Shown here: positions 24,776-32,651 of the stretch, one piece after another | Numbering within the stretch: the stretch's first letter is position 1 | Layout: every line of letters begins with the position of its first letter | From: Chloroflexota bacterium | Lineage (GTDB): Bacteria; Chloroflexota; Anaerolineae; Aggregatilineales; Phototrophicaceae | Direction of reading: 5' to 3' | Assembly: GCA_009841405.1 (NCBI GenBank) | Contig: VXLV01000010.1 | Coordinates: forward strand, 1 to 35,333 | DNA: 35,333 nucleotides | Program-made: the position numbers and the translations under genes | Notes under the pieces: generated by a model | Database searches by the model: none | What the model saw: only the letters and a program-made list of their open reading frames with translations | Told to the model about the DNA's origin: nothing

Positions 24776-25957
24776 CTATACCCCGCGCTCACGCGCGAGA
24801 GAGGCGATGCTGAGTTCCTCTTCGGGCGGCGTGATTTCGCTGGATGCCAGCGCCGGACTTTCGGTATCATCGCTTTGCCAGTCGCAGTCGCCATCGCCTT
24901 CCGACAGCCAGGCGGCGATCCAGCCTTCGTTGCTTACGACGCTGGTTTCGGCGTCGTCGGCTTCGGCTGTGGCTTCAGTGAAGCGTACGCGATACCAGGA
25001 TTCGGTGCGAGCGCTGGCTTGTACACTTGTGTGCTTCGGCACGACAGTGATTTTTTCGCCCCAGGGGTCATCGCGCAGGTTCAGGTTGTGCGCCGAAGAC
25101 ACGCTGCAATCCTCCAGGTTCACGGCGGAGCTGGCGTCGTCGTTGGTCGCGTCGATGAAGGCTTGCGCCAGCGCGTCACTGGCTGGCGAGGGGCCGGAAC
25201 CCTTCACCAGCACAACCTGGCCGGCGCGGTTCATGGCGCCGCAGGTGTAGCCGTCGCGGGCATCAGTCGCCAGCTCGGTGACCTTTCGCGGCGAAGTGGC
25301 GGCGTCGACAAAGACGATGGCGCCCGATTGCGGGAAACAGACTTCGTAGTTCTGGCTGGCTTGGCCCCAGACGTTGACGACATCCAGGATACCGCGGTCA
25401 ACGACCGATTGTACGCCGACTGCATAGTGGTCGAAGCGCTCAAATATGATGCCGCTGTTCAAGCCGAGCTCGGCCGTGACCTTGACGCTGCCCAGCGGCA
25501 GTTTGCTAGTCTGGATCTCGCGCCGGCGGAAGTTTCCGTAGTCGCGCAAGCCATCGCCGGAATCGCCGTCGGAATCTTTGATGGGCTTGCATGACCAGAA
25601 TAAGGCGCCTCTGGGGCTTACACGCATATTGTCGATACCGGTGCGCCTGATGCAGCTGCGAATGGCCGCGTCCCGGTCCCAGTCGTCGACTGCTCCGTAT
25701 TTGCCAAAGTTAATCCACCAATCACTCCGGCGTGTGCAGCTGCTGTCTGCGAAGAAGTTGTACGAGCCCCGTATGTATCCGCCCGACATTTTGATGTATT
25801 GACCGGGGCCATAGGCGCGGCAACGTCCTTGCGCCTGGGCGCCTGGCGCAGCTGCCAGCAGCAGCGTCAGCAGCGCCGCCAGCAGAATCAGTAAGCTGAG
25901 GCGCTCGGGATCAATGCGCAAGCCGCCCCCTCGCAAAAGCCGCCGCTGCAGGTTCAT
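24776..25957 (-). CDS. Secreted cysteine-containing protein with SH3b domain
   Basis: A 393-aa exported protein. The signal peptide (about 1-43) reads LSLLILLAALLTLLLAAAPGAQAQ. A short cysteine-containing region (SSCTRRSDWWINFG, AAIRSCIRRTG, FWSCKP) is followed by a domain of unknown type with two more cysteines. At about 284-352 lies a bacterial SH3 domain (NLNLRDDPWGEKITVVPKHT, WYRVRF, GWIAAW). I chose the ATG at 25957, with AGGAAAG upstream and the signal directly after it. An ATG at 26098 in the same frame also has AGGAAAG but would place 47 extra residues before the signal peptide. The role is unknown; possibly surface binding. Confidence 0.75.
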   Translation of the reverse strand: MNLQRRLLRGGGLRIDPERLSLLILLAALLTLLLAAAPGAQAQGRCRAYGPGQYIKMSGGYIRGSYNFFADSSCTRRSDWWINFGKYGAVDDWDRDAAIRSCIRRTGIDNMRVSPRGALFWSCKPIKDSDGDSGDGLRDYGNFRRREIQTSKLPLGSVKVTAELGLNSGIIFERFDHYAVGVQSVVDRGILDVVNVWGQASQNYEVCFPQSGAIVFVDAATSPRKVTELATDARDGYTCGAMNRAGQVVLVKGSGPSPASDALAQAFIDATNDDASSAVNLEDCSVSSAHNLNLRDDPWGEKITVVPKHTSVQASARTESWYRVRFTEATAEADDAETSVVSNEGWIAAWLSEGDGDCDWQSDDTESPALASSEITPPEEELSIASLARERGV

Positions 25958-26842
25958 GGTCAACTTTCCTGGCAGGGCAAAAGACCGCAGGGACTGGAAG
26001 GGACGCGGACGAATGCGCTGGCTGGGACGTATGCCCGGCCGCGCCTCCAGGCCGCCGCCTCCCGCCTGGATCGGGTCAATTGATCGATCGCGATTCATTT
26101 GTCGTCTTTCCTTTCCTGGGTGCAGCTTTGCCGGAATGCTGGTTGAAGTTGTCATCGATTCTTCGGCGTCCGCTCGGCCACGCCCAGCTCATGTTGCAAT
26201 GGAAGTCATTATTTCGTTGGGCATCCGAACAATCAAACGCGCTGCCGGGCGCGAAAGGTCGATTTACGGCCCTGACTCCGCCGCCTGCGCGCTGGCCGAA
26301 TCGTCGCTGAAATGCGCTGTCGGCGATTGCGGAAAAATCGGGAAAGCTAGATAAGTCGTGGCTTGTAGTAGAGTAAGTATTGTTACATACAAATAGGTGT
26401 GTAGCTTGTTTGGCATGGCGCAGCGGCGCGGATTCTCGCTCCGACATGGCGGCGAGAACGCATATCAGCCATACAGTGGTCGTTGGTTTGGCGTCGGCTG
26501 GCCTATGCGCTCATGCCTTGGAATTGCGTAATCGGCGGAAGTCGCTGCTCGGGCGTCAGGCGCCGGTGACAGGCGCGGCATAACTGGCCCGCTGCGAAAT
26601 CAGCGGCCGGACGGCGTGTTCGGGATCGGCGCCGGCGCAGCCGCAGCGTGGCCGACGGCGTGACCATGCAGCGCATCAGCCGAATCGCGATGCCGGGCGC
26701 GTCATTTTGTCCGGCTTAATCAAGTGCGAGGTCTCTTGCCGCGCGACGCCCGCAATGGCGTCCGTCGAAACCAGAGCGGGCGGCGCCTCGACCAGGACGG
26801 CTGCTCGCGGCGCTGTGGCGGCGCCCCGGCCGGCGCGCCTGT
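25958..26842. other. Long gap with no supported gene
   Basis: About 900 bp upstream of the two divergent genes at 24776 and 26916. The part up to 26098 could be an N-terminal extension of the SH3 protein. Otherwise I find only a minus-strand stretch at about 26503-26716 whose frame contains LCRACHRRLTPEQRLPP and ends at TAG; it could be the tail of a lost gene. No repeats of the dispersed families were seen. Confidence 0.4.
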
Positions 26843-26871
26843 TTGCCGCGACTGGCAAAATCGTTTACTAT
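26843..26871 (+). promoter_or_regulatory. Promoter for the VWA-protein gene
   Basis: TTGCCG and TACTAT are exactly 17 bp apart. The ATG of the VWA gene lies about 45 bp downstream of the -10 box, with AAGG before it. Confidence 0.5.
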
Positions 26872-26915
26872 CGAGGGCAGACCCCCGTCCAATCCGGGAT
26901 TCAAGGTCCGCGACC

Positions 26916-28298
26916 ATGCAGAAACGAATGATCGAGTTTGTCCGCGCGCTCCGCGCCGCCGGTATCCGCGTATCGCTGGCAGAGAGCCAGGACGCCATGT
27001 TCGCTGTCGACCACGGTGGCGTGCGCGATCAATCGACTTTCAAAAGTTCGATGAAGGCAGCGCTGGTCAAGAATCAGCGCGACCAACCAATCTTCGACTA
27101 CTTCTTCCCGCTTTTTTTCAAGAACAACAAACCACCGCTGCAGAATATCCTGGAACAGCTTTCGCCGGAACAAGAGCAGCTATTGCAAGAGGCGCTGCAG
27201 TCGCTGATGGGCGACATGGACGCTTTGCGCGACCTCTTGCAGCGCCTGCTGGAAGGGCGCGAATTCAGCGACGAAGAACTGCGGCAGTTGGGCGAGTCTT
27301 CGGGCTTGGCGCAGGGCGACGAAATGTACATGCGCAACTGGTTTGAGCGGCGCATGAACCGCCAGGCCGGTCTGACGCAGTTGGAGCGCATGCTGGAGGA
27401 CTTGCTGGAAGACCTCGCCATCATGGGCATGAGCGAGGAGGCGCTGGCGCAGGTGGAAGAAATGCTGCGGGAAAACTTGCAGGGCTTGTCCGAGCAGATC
27501 TCGCAGTATGTCGGTTCCACGCTGGCGGAGCAGATGGCCGAGCAGGAACCGCGTGAACGCCCCGACCTGCTTGATGTGCCCTTGCAGCGTCTCAGCAGCG
27601 GGGACATAGAAGACGTGCGCGACGAGGTGCGGCGGCTGGCGGCGCGGTTGCGGACGCGGGCGGCGCTGCGGCAGAAGCGCGCCAAATCGGGCCAGTTCGA
27701 CCCGCGCAAGACCATCCGCAAGAATATGCGCTATGGCGGCGTACCGATGGACGTGCAATTCCGCAAGCGCCACAAGAAACCCAGCCTGGTCCTCATCTGC
27801 GACTTGAGCACCTCGATGCGTTACGCGGTCGAATTCTTGTTGACGCTGGTGTATGAACTCAGCGATCAGGTGCGGCGCACACACAGCTTCATCTTCATCC
27901 ATGATCTCGTCGATGTCAGCACGACGCTGGCGGAGTTGCCGCCGCGCGAAGCCGTCGCCCGCGTCATGGCGGAGAATCCGCCCGGCTATTACAGCACCGA
28001 CCTGGGCGCCAGCCTGGCCAGCTTTCAGAAGGAACACCTGCATCTGATCGATAGCCGAAGCACCGTCATCTTCTTCGGAGACGGGCGCAACAATTACAAT
28101 GACCCGCGCCTCGATATCGCGCGCGAAATGCAGCGCAAGAGCAAGCGGTTGTTCTGGTTTTGCCCCGAGCCGCGCCGGCAATGGGGCAGCGGCGACAGCG
28201 ATATGTGGGAATACAGCATGTACGCGGACCGCGTCTTCATGGTCAACAACTTGCGTCAGCTGGCCGATGCGGTCGATCGCATCCTGGCGGAGGGCTAG
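26916..28298 (+). CDS. CoxE-like VWA-domain protein
   Basis: A 460-aa protein of the CoxE/YehP group. The N-terminal half is helical and charged (coiled-coil-like stretches at about 78-125 and about 155-215). The VWA domain begins at about 288. Its metal site (MIDAS) reads DLSTSM (296-301), the conserved threonine lies in YYSTDLGASL, and the later aspartate in IFFGDGRNN (about 389). Family members work with a MoxR/CoxD-type ATPase to activate metalloenzymes. Such an ATPase is encoded at 18724-19677. The open frame extends to 26724, but the ATG at 26916 gives the family N-terminus (MQKRMIEFVRALRAAGIRVS). Confidence 0.88.
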   Translation: MQKRMIEFVRALRAAGIRVSLAESQDAMFAVDHGGVRDQSTFKSSMKAALVKNQRDQPIFDYFFPLFFKNNKPPLQNILEQLSPEQEQLLQEALQSLMGDMDALRDLLQRLLEGREFSDEELRQLGESSGLAQGDEMYMRNWFERRMNRQAGLTQLERMLEDLLEDLAIMGMSEEALAQVEEMLRENLQGLSEQISQYVGSTLAEQMAEQEPRERPDLLDVPLQRLSSGDIEDVRDEVRRLAARLRTRAALRQKRAKSGQFDPRKTIRKNMRYGGVPMDVQFRKRHKKPSLVLICDLSTSMRYAVEFLLTLVYELSDQVRRTHSFIFIHDLVDVSTTLAELPPREAVARVMAENPPGYYSTDLGASLASFQKEHLHLIDSRSTVIFFGDGRNNYNDPRLDIAREMQRKSKRLFWFCPEPRRQWGSGDSDMWEYSMYADRVFMVNNLRQLADAVDRILAEG

Positions 28299-28383
28299 GG
28301 CAGACGCCGCCGCGAGTCATTGTGCGTCGCTAAGTCTGGCGATTGTCTGCTATGATCAATGTATGCGTACCCAGCCGGGAGCG

Positions 28384-28695
28384 ATGCATGTGAACAGCGA
28401 ACCTATCCGAAACCTGGAAGATTTGCGGCAGTGGCGCGAGCAGATCTTGACGCTGGCGCGACGGCATCGCGTGCTTCAGGTTTCTGTATTCGGTTCGGTG
28501 GCGCGCGGGGATACGCACGCTAACAGCGATGTCGATCTGCTGGTTGATTTCGAGCAGGGCTACAGATTGACCGACCATATCCGGCTGCTTCAAGGTTTGA
28601 AGGAACTGCTGAATTGCAAGGTAGATGTTGTAGATCGCCGCGCCTTGCGACCTGAATTTCGCGATTTCGTTCTTGCGGAAGTCCAGCCGTTGTGA
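28384..28695 (+). CDS. MntA-type nucleotidyltransferase antitoxin, first copy
   Basis: Minimal nucleotidyltransferase (MNT), 103 aa. The core is VFGSVARGDTHANSDVDLLVDF, the GS-x10-D-x-D motif (Gly37, Ser38, Asp49, Asp51), with a third acidic position in CKVDVVD. In characterised HepT/MntA pairs the MNT protein adds AMP to a tyrosine of the HEPN toxin and silences it. GGGAG sits 4 bases before the ATG at 28384; an upstream ATG at 28363 has no site. The chosen start also makes it equal in length to the second copy. It overlaps the HEPN gene by GTGA. A TATGAT box lies 30 bp upstream. Confidence 0.9.
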   Translation: MHVNSEPIRNLEDLRQWREQILTLARRHRVLQVSVFGSVARGDTHANSDVDLLVDFEQGYRLTDHIRLLQGLKELLNCKVDVVDRRALRPEFRDFVLAEVQPL

Positions 28696-28970
28696 GCAGA
28701 CACGCGCTTCCATACTTGAATGATATTCTGAATCGTATCCACCGGATCGAACGCTACACGGCTAGCGGATATGACGCCTTCGAGCAGTCTGAAATGATGC
28801 AGGATGCGGTCATTCGCAGTTTTGAGGTTATTGGCGAAGCGGTCAAACGCTTGGACGAATCGGTGATTGCGCAACAGCCTCACATACTTTGGAGCGATTA
28901 CGCGAGTTTTCGCGATGTTCTGATTCACCAGTATGACCGAATTGTACTGGACTTGGTATGGCAGTTTTAG
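28692..28970 (+). CDS. HepT-type HEPN toxin, first copy, truncated by an amber codon
   Basis: A 92-aa HEPN (DUF86) protein with the RNase motif R-x4-H-x-Y as RDVLIHQY (Arg74, His79, Tyr81). The GTG start overlaps the MNT stop. The chain ends at TAG (28968-28970) after VWQF. Read through, the frame continues QEDLPALKAAVEAILASLDAS to a stop at 29046-29048, giving 357 nt, exactly the length of the second copy, whose C-terminus is near-identical (PALKAAVEAMLASLD). So a nonsense change has removed the last about 26 residues. The catalytic motif remains; whether the short form folds is unknown. Confidence 0.85.
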   Translation: MSRHALPYLNDILNRIHRIERYTASGYDAFEQSEMMQDAVIRSFEVIGEAVKRLDESVIAQQPHILWSDYASFRDVLIHQYDRIVLDLVWQF

Positions 28971-29156
28971 CAGGAAGATTTGCCAGCGCTCAAAGCCGCG
29001 GTTGAGGCTATTCTCGCTTCACTGGACGCATCCGATTCAGTCTCCTGACCTTTGCAGAGTTGACGAGAAGCGGCCGATTAACCCGGCGCCGGCGGCCAGG
29101 ACCAGCAATGTGATACACTTGTTGGCGAAGGCAAGTCTAGAGTTGATGACAGTCTC

Positions 29157-29468
29157 ATGGCTGAAGCACAGACAGTCCGCACGCTTGAAGATATCCGCAA
29201 GCTCCGCCCGCAGATCATGGCGCTGGCCCGCCAGTGCCGCGCGCGCGAGGTATCGGTATTCGGCTCGATCGTGCGCGGGGAGCTGCGCGCGGACAGCGAT
29301 ATCGATTTCCTGGTCGATTTTGATGAGGAGAGATATACACTGCTTGACATTGCCAGCATGATAAATGGACTAGAGGACTTGCTCCGCTGCAAAGTTGATG
29401 TGGTCCCGCGAAGTGCACTGCGGAAAGAGCTGAAGCCTTATGTTTTCAAGGAAGCGCAGCCCTTGTGA
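29157..29468 (+). CDS. MntA-type nucleotidyltransferase antitoxin, second copy
   Basis: A 103-aa MNT protein, paralogue of the one at 28384. The core is VFGSIVRGELRADSDIDFLVDF with Gly36, Ser37, Asp48 and Asp50; the later acidic strand is CKVDVVPRSAL. It begins MAEAQTVRTLEDIRKLRPQIMALARQ, the same layout as copy one (NLEDLRQWREQILTLARR). The end (FKEAQPL) parallels LAEVQPL. GTGA overlap leads into the HEPN gene. The ATG has no obvious ribosome binding site; a TACACT box lies about 40 bp upstream. Confidence 0.9.
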   Translation: MAEAQTVRTLEDIRKLRPQIMALARQCRAREVSVFGSIVRGELRADSDIDFLVDFDEERYTLLDIASMINGLEDLLRCKVDVVPRSALRKELKPYVFKEAQPL

Positions 29469-29821
29469 CGCGAAGCCAGCGCCTCTATTGCAGCGACATT
29501 CTTGAGCGCATTCAGCGCATAGAAGCCAGTACCGCGGCTGGCCACCAGACATTTCTGGTGTCGCCCGAGAGTCAGGACGCGGTAATCTACAGCTTCCTGA
29601 TTATCGGCGAAGCGATAAAACACTTAGACGCAAATCTTATGGCTCAGCATCCGCAAATTAACTGGAGTGGTTTTGCTCGCTTTCGGGACTTTCTAATTCA
29701 TCAGTATCACAATACCGAGATTCACGTCGCCTGGCGGGCGGCGCATGAAGATGTACCGGCCCTCAAAGCCGCGGTTGAGGCAATGCTCGCGTCCTTGGAC
29801 GAATCTAGCGCCGACGCTTGA
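29465..29821 (+). CDS. HepT-type HEPN toxin, second copy, intact
   Basis: A 118-aa HEPN (DUF86) protein, predicted RNase toxin. The R-x4-H-x-Y motif is RDFLIHQY (Arg74, His79, Tyr81). Tyr81 is the expected target of AMP transfer by the MNT partner, by analogy with characterised pairs. The helical core SQDAVIYSFLIIGEAIKHLDANL is typical. The GTG start lies inside the MNT stop (GTGA), so the two are translated together. It is full length, in contrast with the truncated first copy, and ends LKAAVEAMLASLDESSADA. Confidence 0.92.
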   Translation: MTRSQRLYCSDILERIQRIEASTAAGHQTFLVSPESQDAVIYSFLIIGEAIKHLDANLMAQHPQINWSGFARFRDFLIHQYHNTEIHVAWRAAHEDVPALKAAVEAMLASLDESSADA

Positions 29822-29858
29822 CTTCTGACCGGGCGAGCGGACGACGGGCAAACTCGCT

Positions 29859-31016
29859 CTATTTCAAATCCCGCCGGTGCCAGTCATCGCTGAACAGGTT
29901 GAAGTCAGTCTCCCGCTGCGGAAACTCGGCGATGACGGCTTCATCAATGTCGACGCCCAGTCCGCTCTTGGTCGGCAGATCGAAATAGCCGTCCACCACT
30001 TCCGGTACGCCGATGCCGGCCGCCTTGACCGGCGGATCCGCAAAGTCGTTGAAGTATTCCTGGATCTTGAAGTTGGGCGTGCTCGCCGCGACCGCCAGCG
30101 ACGCCATCGTTGAGCAGGGGCCGCCGACATTGTGCGGCGCGACCAGCACATAATACATCTCGGCTGTGCCGGCCAGTTTCTTCATATTCATGATGCCGCC
30201 GAAATGCGTGATGTCCGTCTGGATGATGTCAGCCGCGCCCAGCTCGAAGAGTTCGCGGTACTCGTAAGGAGTATGGATGCGCTCGCCGGTCGCCACCGGA
30301 ATGCCCAGCCCCAGCGCCACCTCGCGCACATCGCGAAGCGCGCGCAGATTCTCCGGCGGCACCGGTTCCTCCACCCAGGCCGGGCGGAACTCGGCCAGGT
30401 CGCGGATGATTTCGACAGCGGTTACAGGGTTGAAGCGGCCGTGCATCTCGATCAGCAATTCGACATCGGGGCCGACGGCATCGTAAACCGCCTCCACCAG
30501 CGAGACCGACAGCAGCTTTTCCTCGCGCGTGAACTCGTAGAAGCCACTGCCGAAGGGGTCGAACTTCAGCGCGCGATAGCCTTTGTCGGTGACTTCTTTG
30601 GCCGCTTCGTGCCAGGCTTCCGGCGTGCGCTCGACGCGGTACCAGCCATTGGCGTAAGCTTTGATCTTGTCGCGCATGGCCCCGCCCAGCAGCCGATACA
30701 CCGGCTGGTCGAGCGCTTTGCCGATGATATCCCAGCAGGCGATCTCGAGCAGGGCGATACCGGTCATGGCGATTTCGCCGGCGCGGCCATAGGTCTCGCG
30801 CAGCATGCGGTAGCACATCGACTCGGTGTTGAAGGGGTCCTGGCCCAGGGCGAAGTCGGGCACGGTTTCGTTGAGGTAGCCGACCACGGGCCCGACGCCG
30901 CCTACGGGGCGCGCCTCCGCCCAGCCGACAAGGCCCTCGTCCGTCTCGACCTTGACGAAGAGCAGATTGCGCCAGGGCGTGCCCATGACCATTGTGCTGA
31001 CATTGCTGATTTTCAT
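29859..31016 (-). CDS. Enolase-superfamily dehydratase, D-galactonate dehydratase-like
   Basis: A 385-aa member of the mandelate racemase subgroup. The N-terminal capping domain (1-125) precedes a TIM barrel. Likely metal and catalytic residues: LKFDPFG at 150-156, IEMHGRFN with Glu190 and His192, WVEEP with Glu216/217, GERIH with Glu245, and VAPHNVGGP with His295. The HGRF and APHNVGGP blocks point to acid-sugar dehydratases such as galactonate dehydratase; the exact sugar is not certain. The first metal ligand is Glu where Asp is common. It stands near a sulfatase and a sugar isomerase-like gene, suggesting a catabolic set. Confidence 0.87.
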   Translation of the reverse strand: MKISNVSTMVMGTPWRNLLFVKVETDEGLVGWAEARPVGGVGPVVGYLNETVPDFALGQDPFNTESMCYRMLRETYGRAGEIAMTGIALLEIACWDIIGKALDQPVYRLLGGAMRDKIKAYANGWYRVERTPEAWHEAAKEVTDKGYRALKFDPFGSGFYEFTREEKLLSVSLVEAVYDAVGPDVELLIEMHGRFNPVTAVEIIRDLAEFRPAWVEEPVPPENLRALRDVREVALGLGIPVATGERIHTPYEYRELFELGAADIIQTDITHFGGIMNMKKLAGTAEMYYVLVAPHNVGGPCSTMASLAVAASTPNFKIQEYFNDFADPPVKAAGIGVPEVVDGYFDLPTKSGLGVDIDEAVIAEFPQRETDFNLFSDDWHRRDLK

Positions 31017-31020
31017 GAAC

Positions 31021-31052
31021 CCCCCTCGCTCCCCCCATCAGGATGGGGGGAA
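31021..31052. repeat. C-rich hairpin upstream of the enolase gene
   Basis: CCCCCCATC-AGG-ATGGGGGG forms an 8-9 bp stem directly upstream of the enolase-family gene. A related shape (CTCCCCCCGACCTGGCGGGGG, 31483-31505) lies by the 3' end of the U32-like gene. Both resemble the C-rich hairpin repeats near 8.85 and 35.1 kb. Confidence 0.55.
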
Positions 31053-31061
31053 GATAGCGTC

Positions 31062-31456
31062 TTAAGTACTCGAGTTGGCCAAGTGTTGCGCGATTGTATT
31101 CAAAACTGTGTCCGTATCATAGATAACCTGTTCGTTGCTAAATCGCAACACGGATAATCCCAGCGATTCTAGGAAGAGCGTTCGCCGGCAATCGTATTCC
31201 TCCGCCTCGTTCGTGTCGTGGCTGGAACCGTCCACCTATACGACCAGTTGCGCCTGACGGCAATAGAAATCAACGATAAAGCGATTGGCTGCTGACGACG
31301 GAGTCTGAGACCCCGCATCTGCTTGCCTCGCAGGCGTTGCCACAGCACCTCTTCAGCGCGCGTAGGCTGCTTGCGAATGGCAAGCGCCCTAGACTTGATC
31401 TCGCCGTATACCGCGCCGTCAGTATGTGTTGACGCAAATTTCTTTCGTCCGGACAA
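31062..31456 (-). pseudogene. Broken DUF559 (endonuclease-like) gene
   Basis: The N-terminus (TTG at 31456) reads ALAIRKQPTRAEEVLWQRLR and LRLRRQQ, typical of DUF559 proteins, which share the Vsr-like nuclease fold. After RRQQ the frame shifts (about 31281-31294). In another frame follow NRFIVDFYCRQAQLVV, a TAG at 31236-31238 where the family has Glu (LVVEVDG), then VDGSSHDTNEAEEYD and LESLGLSVLRFSNEQV, ending TAA at 31062. So at least one indel and one nonsense change inactivate it. Confidence 0.8.
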
Positions 31457-31516
31457 GGGATTCGCCTCGCTCGCTTACCTAGCCTCCCCCCGACCTGGCG
31501 GGGGAACTACGGGGGG

Positions 31517-32446
31517 TTAAACCACCGGTATCCCCAAGTCATCCGCGCCGGCCGCGCCCATGACCGCGTCGCCGGCGTAGCGCTCGATGATGTTCATCAC
31601 CAGCGCGGCGCGATGCACGCGTTCCCGCGATTGCTTGACCGCCAGGTCTTCAATATGCAGCCCGCTGGGATAAATATTGGCTGCGTTGCGCAAGCCGAGC
31701 TTGACGTAGATCGGCGCCGCCACGCGAATCATCTCCGGTACTTCGTAGTGACGCAGGAAACCGCCGAAGTCGTCCGGCGCCTCGACATAGACATCGAGCG
31801 GAATATCGATGGCCGCGCGGATCGCCGCCAGCTGCGGCAGCGTCAGATCGGTCGGCGTGTTGTACGTCCCCGCGCCCAGGTCCTCGAGCAGCTTGACCGA
31901 GATCGGATTGGCCGCGCCCATCTGCACCGAGATTTTGACGACCAGATCGGCGGGCAAATCGCCGGCTTTCTTCATCTCATTCACCAGCCAGAGTTGCCCT
32001 TCATCAGCGACCAGGACGGAGCGCAAGCCCAGGGCGCAGCCGCGGATGATGTCTTCGGTGGCGTAGACGACTTCGTCCATGCCGCGCAGCCGCGCGCCGA
32101 GATTCTTTCCGGCGCTGGCGCGCACTTGGGCGCTTGTGCCCCAGGCGGCGCGCGGCCCCACGAACAGGCTGACCTCGATGCCGGCTTCCGCGCCCAACCG
32201 GCACATCTCGCGGATCTCGGCGTCGGTCAGCATCCAGATGCCGCTGCCCTGCGAAACGCGGTGGATGGTCACGCCGAGGCGCTCGGCTTCTTCGAGCACG
32301 GCTGCCAGCGCGCGCGGGCCCTCGGTGCTGGGGATTTCGATGCGATACTGCGCGCCGTCGGGGAAGCGCTTCGCTGAGGCCGGCAGGTTGTAGAGCTCGC
32401 CGGGCGGGTAGTTGTTACGTCGCAAGAAGTCGCGTATTGATTGCAT
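31517..32446 (-). CDS. TIM-barrel protein resembling U32-family peptidases
   Basis: A 309-aa protein, starting MQSIRDFLRRNNYPPGELYNLP. It contains FPDGAQYRIEIPSTEGPRAL, HRVSQGSGIWMLTD, EVSLFVGPRAAW, and a series of beta-alpha units ending in YVKLGLRNAANIYPSGLHIEDLA. The alternation fits a TIM barrel. From memory, such sequences are annotated as U32-family-like in Chloroflexota and actinobacteria, but I see none of the collagenase-like motifs, so the activity is open. AAGGA lies 7 bases before the ATG at 32446; a TTG at 32452 and GTG at 32449 are also in frame. It lies between the enolase and sulfatase genes. Confidence 0.65.
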   Translation of the reverse strand: MQSIRDFLRRNNYPPGELYNLPASAKRFPDGAQYRIEIPSTEGPRALAAVLEEAERLGVTIHRVSQGSGIWMLTDAEIREMCRLGAEAGIEVSLFVGPRAAWGTSAQVRASAGKNLGARLRGMDEVVYATEDIIRGCALGLRSVLVADEGQLWLVNEMKKAGDLPADLVVKISVQMGAANPISVKLLEDLGAGTYNTPTDLTLPQLAAIRAAIDIPLDVYVEAPDDFGGFLRHYEVPEMIRVAAPIYVKLGLRNAANIYPSGLHIEDLAVKQSRERVHRAALVMNIIERYAGDAVMGAAGADDLGIPVV

Positions 32447-32587
32447 CACCAATCCTTAACCTACCTACTACCGTGAAGAAGTATAGCGACTCCGCCTGCA
32501 AATCCAAATGAAGTGGTCAGGTCGCAAACGATTTTGCCAGTTGCTGCGTCTCAATCGGGGCAGGTCATTCTTAGCGCTCGCGATTAT

Positions 32588-32617
32588 TTGTCAACTCGGC
32601 CATTATCCGTTTACAAT
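32588..32617 (+). promoter_or_regulatory. Promoter for the sulfatase gene
   Basis: TTGTCA and TACAAT are 18 bp apart, about 35 bp before the ATG, with AGGAG as ribosome binding site between. A good sigma-70 match. Confidence 0.6.
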
Positions 32618-32651
32618 TGCACCGCTAGCTGGAATCAGGAGTTACGCGTAA

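Noticed and set aside
26076..26447. 123-aa minus-strand frame in the large gap
   Set aside because: No recognisable motif, no ribosome binding site, and it overlaps the upstream region of the SH3 protein in another frame.
28971..29048. Separate small gene after the first HEPN gene
   Set aside because: The codons align with the C-terminus of the second HEPN copy in the same frame, so this is the cut-off tail, not a new gene.
30132..31157. 341-aa plus-strand frame opposite the enolase gene
   Set aside because: The enolase-family protein on the other strand has complete catalytic motifs; this frame is its antisense.
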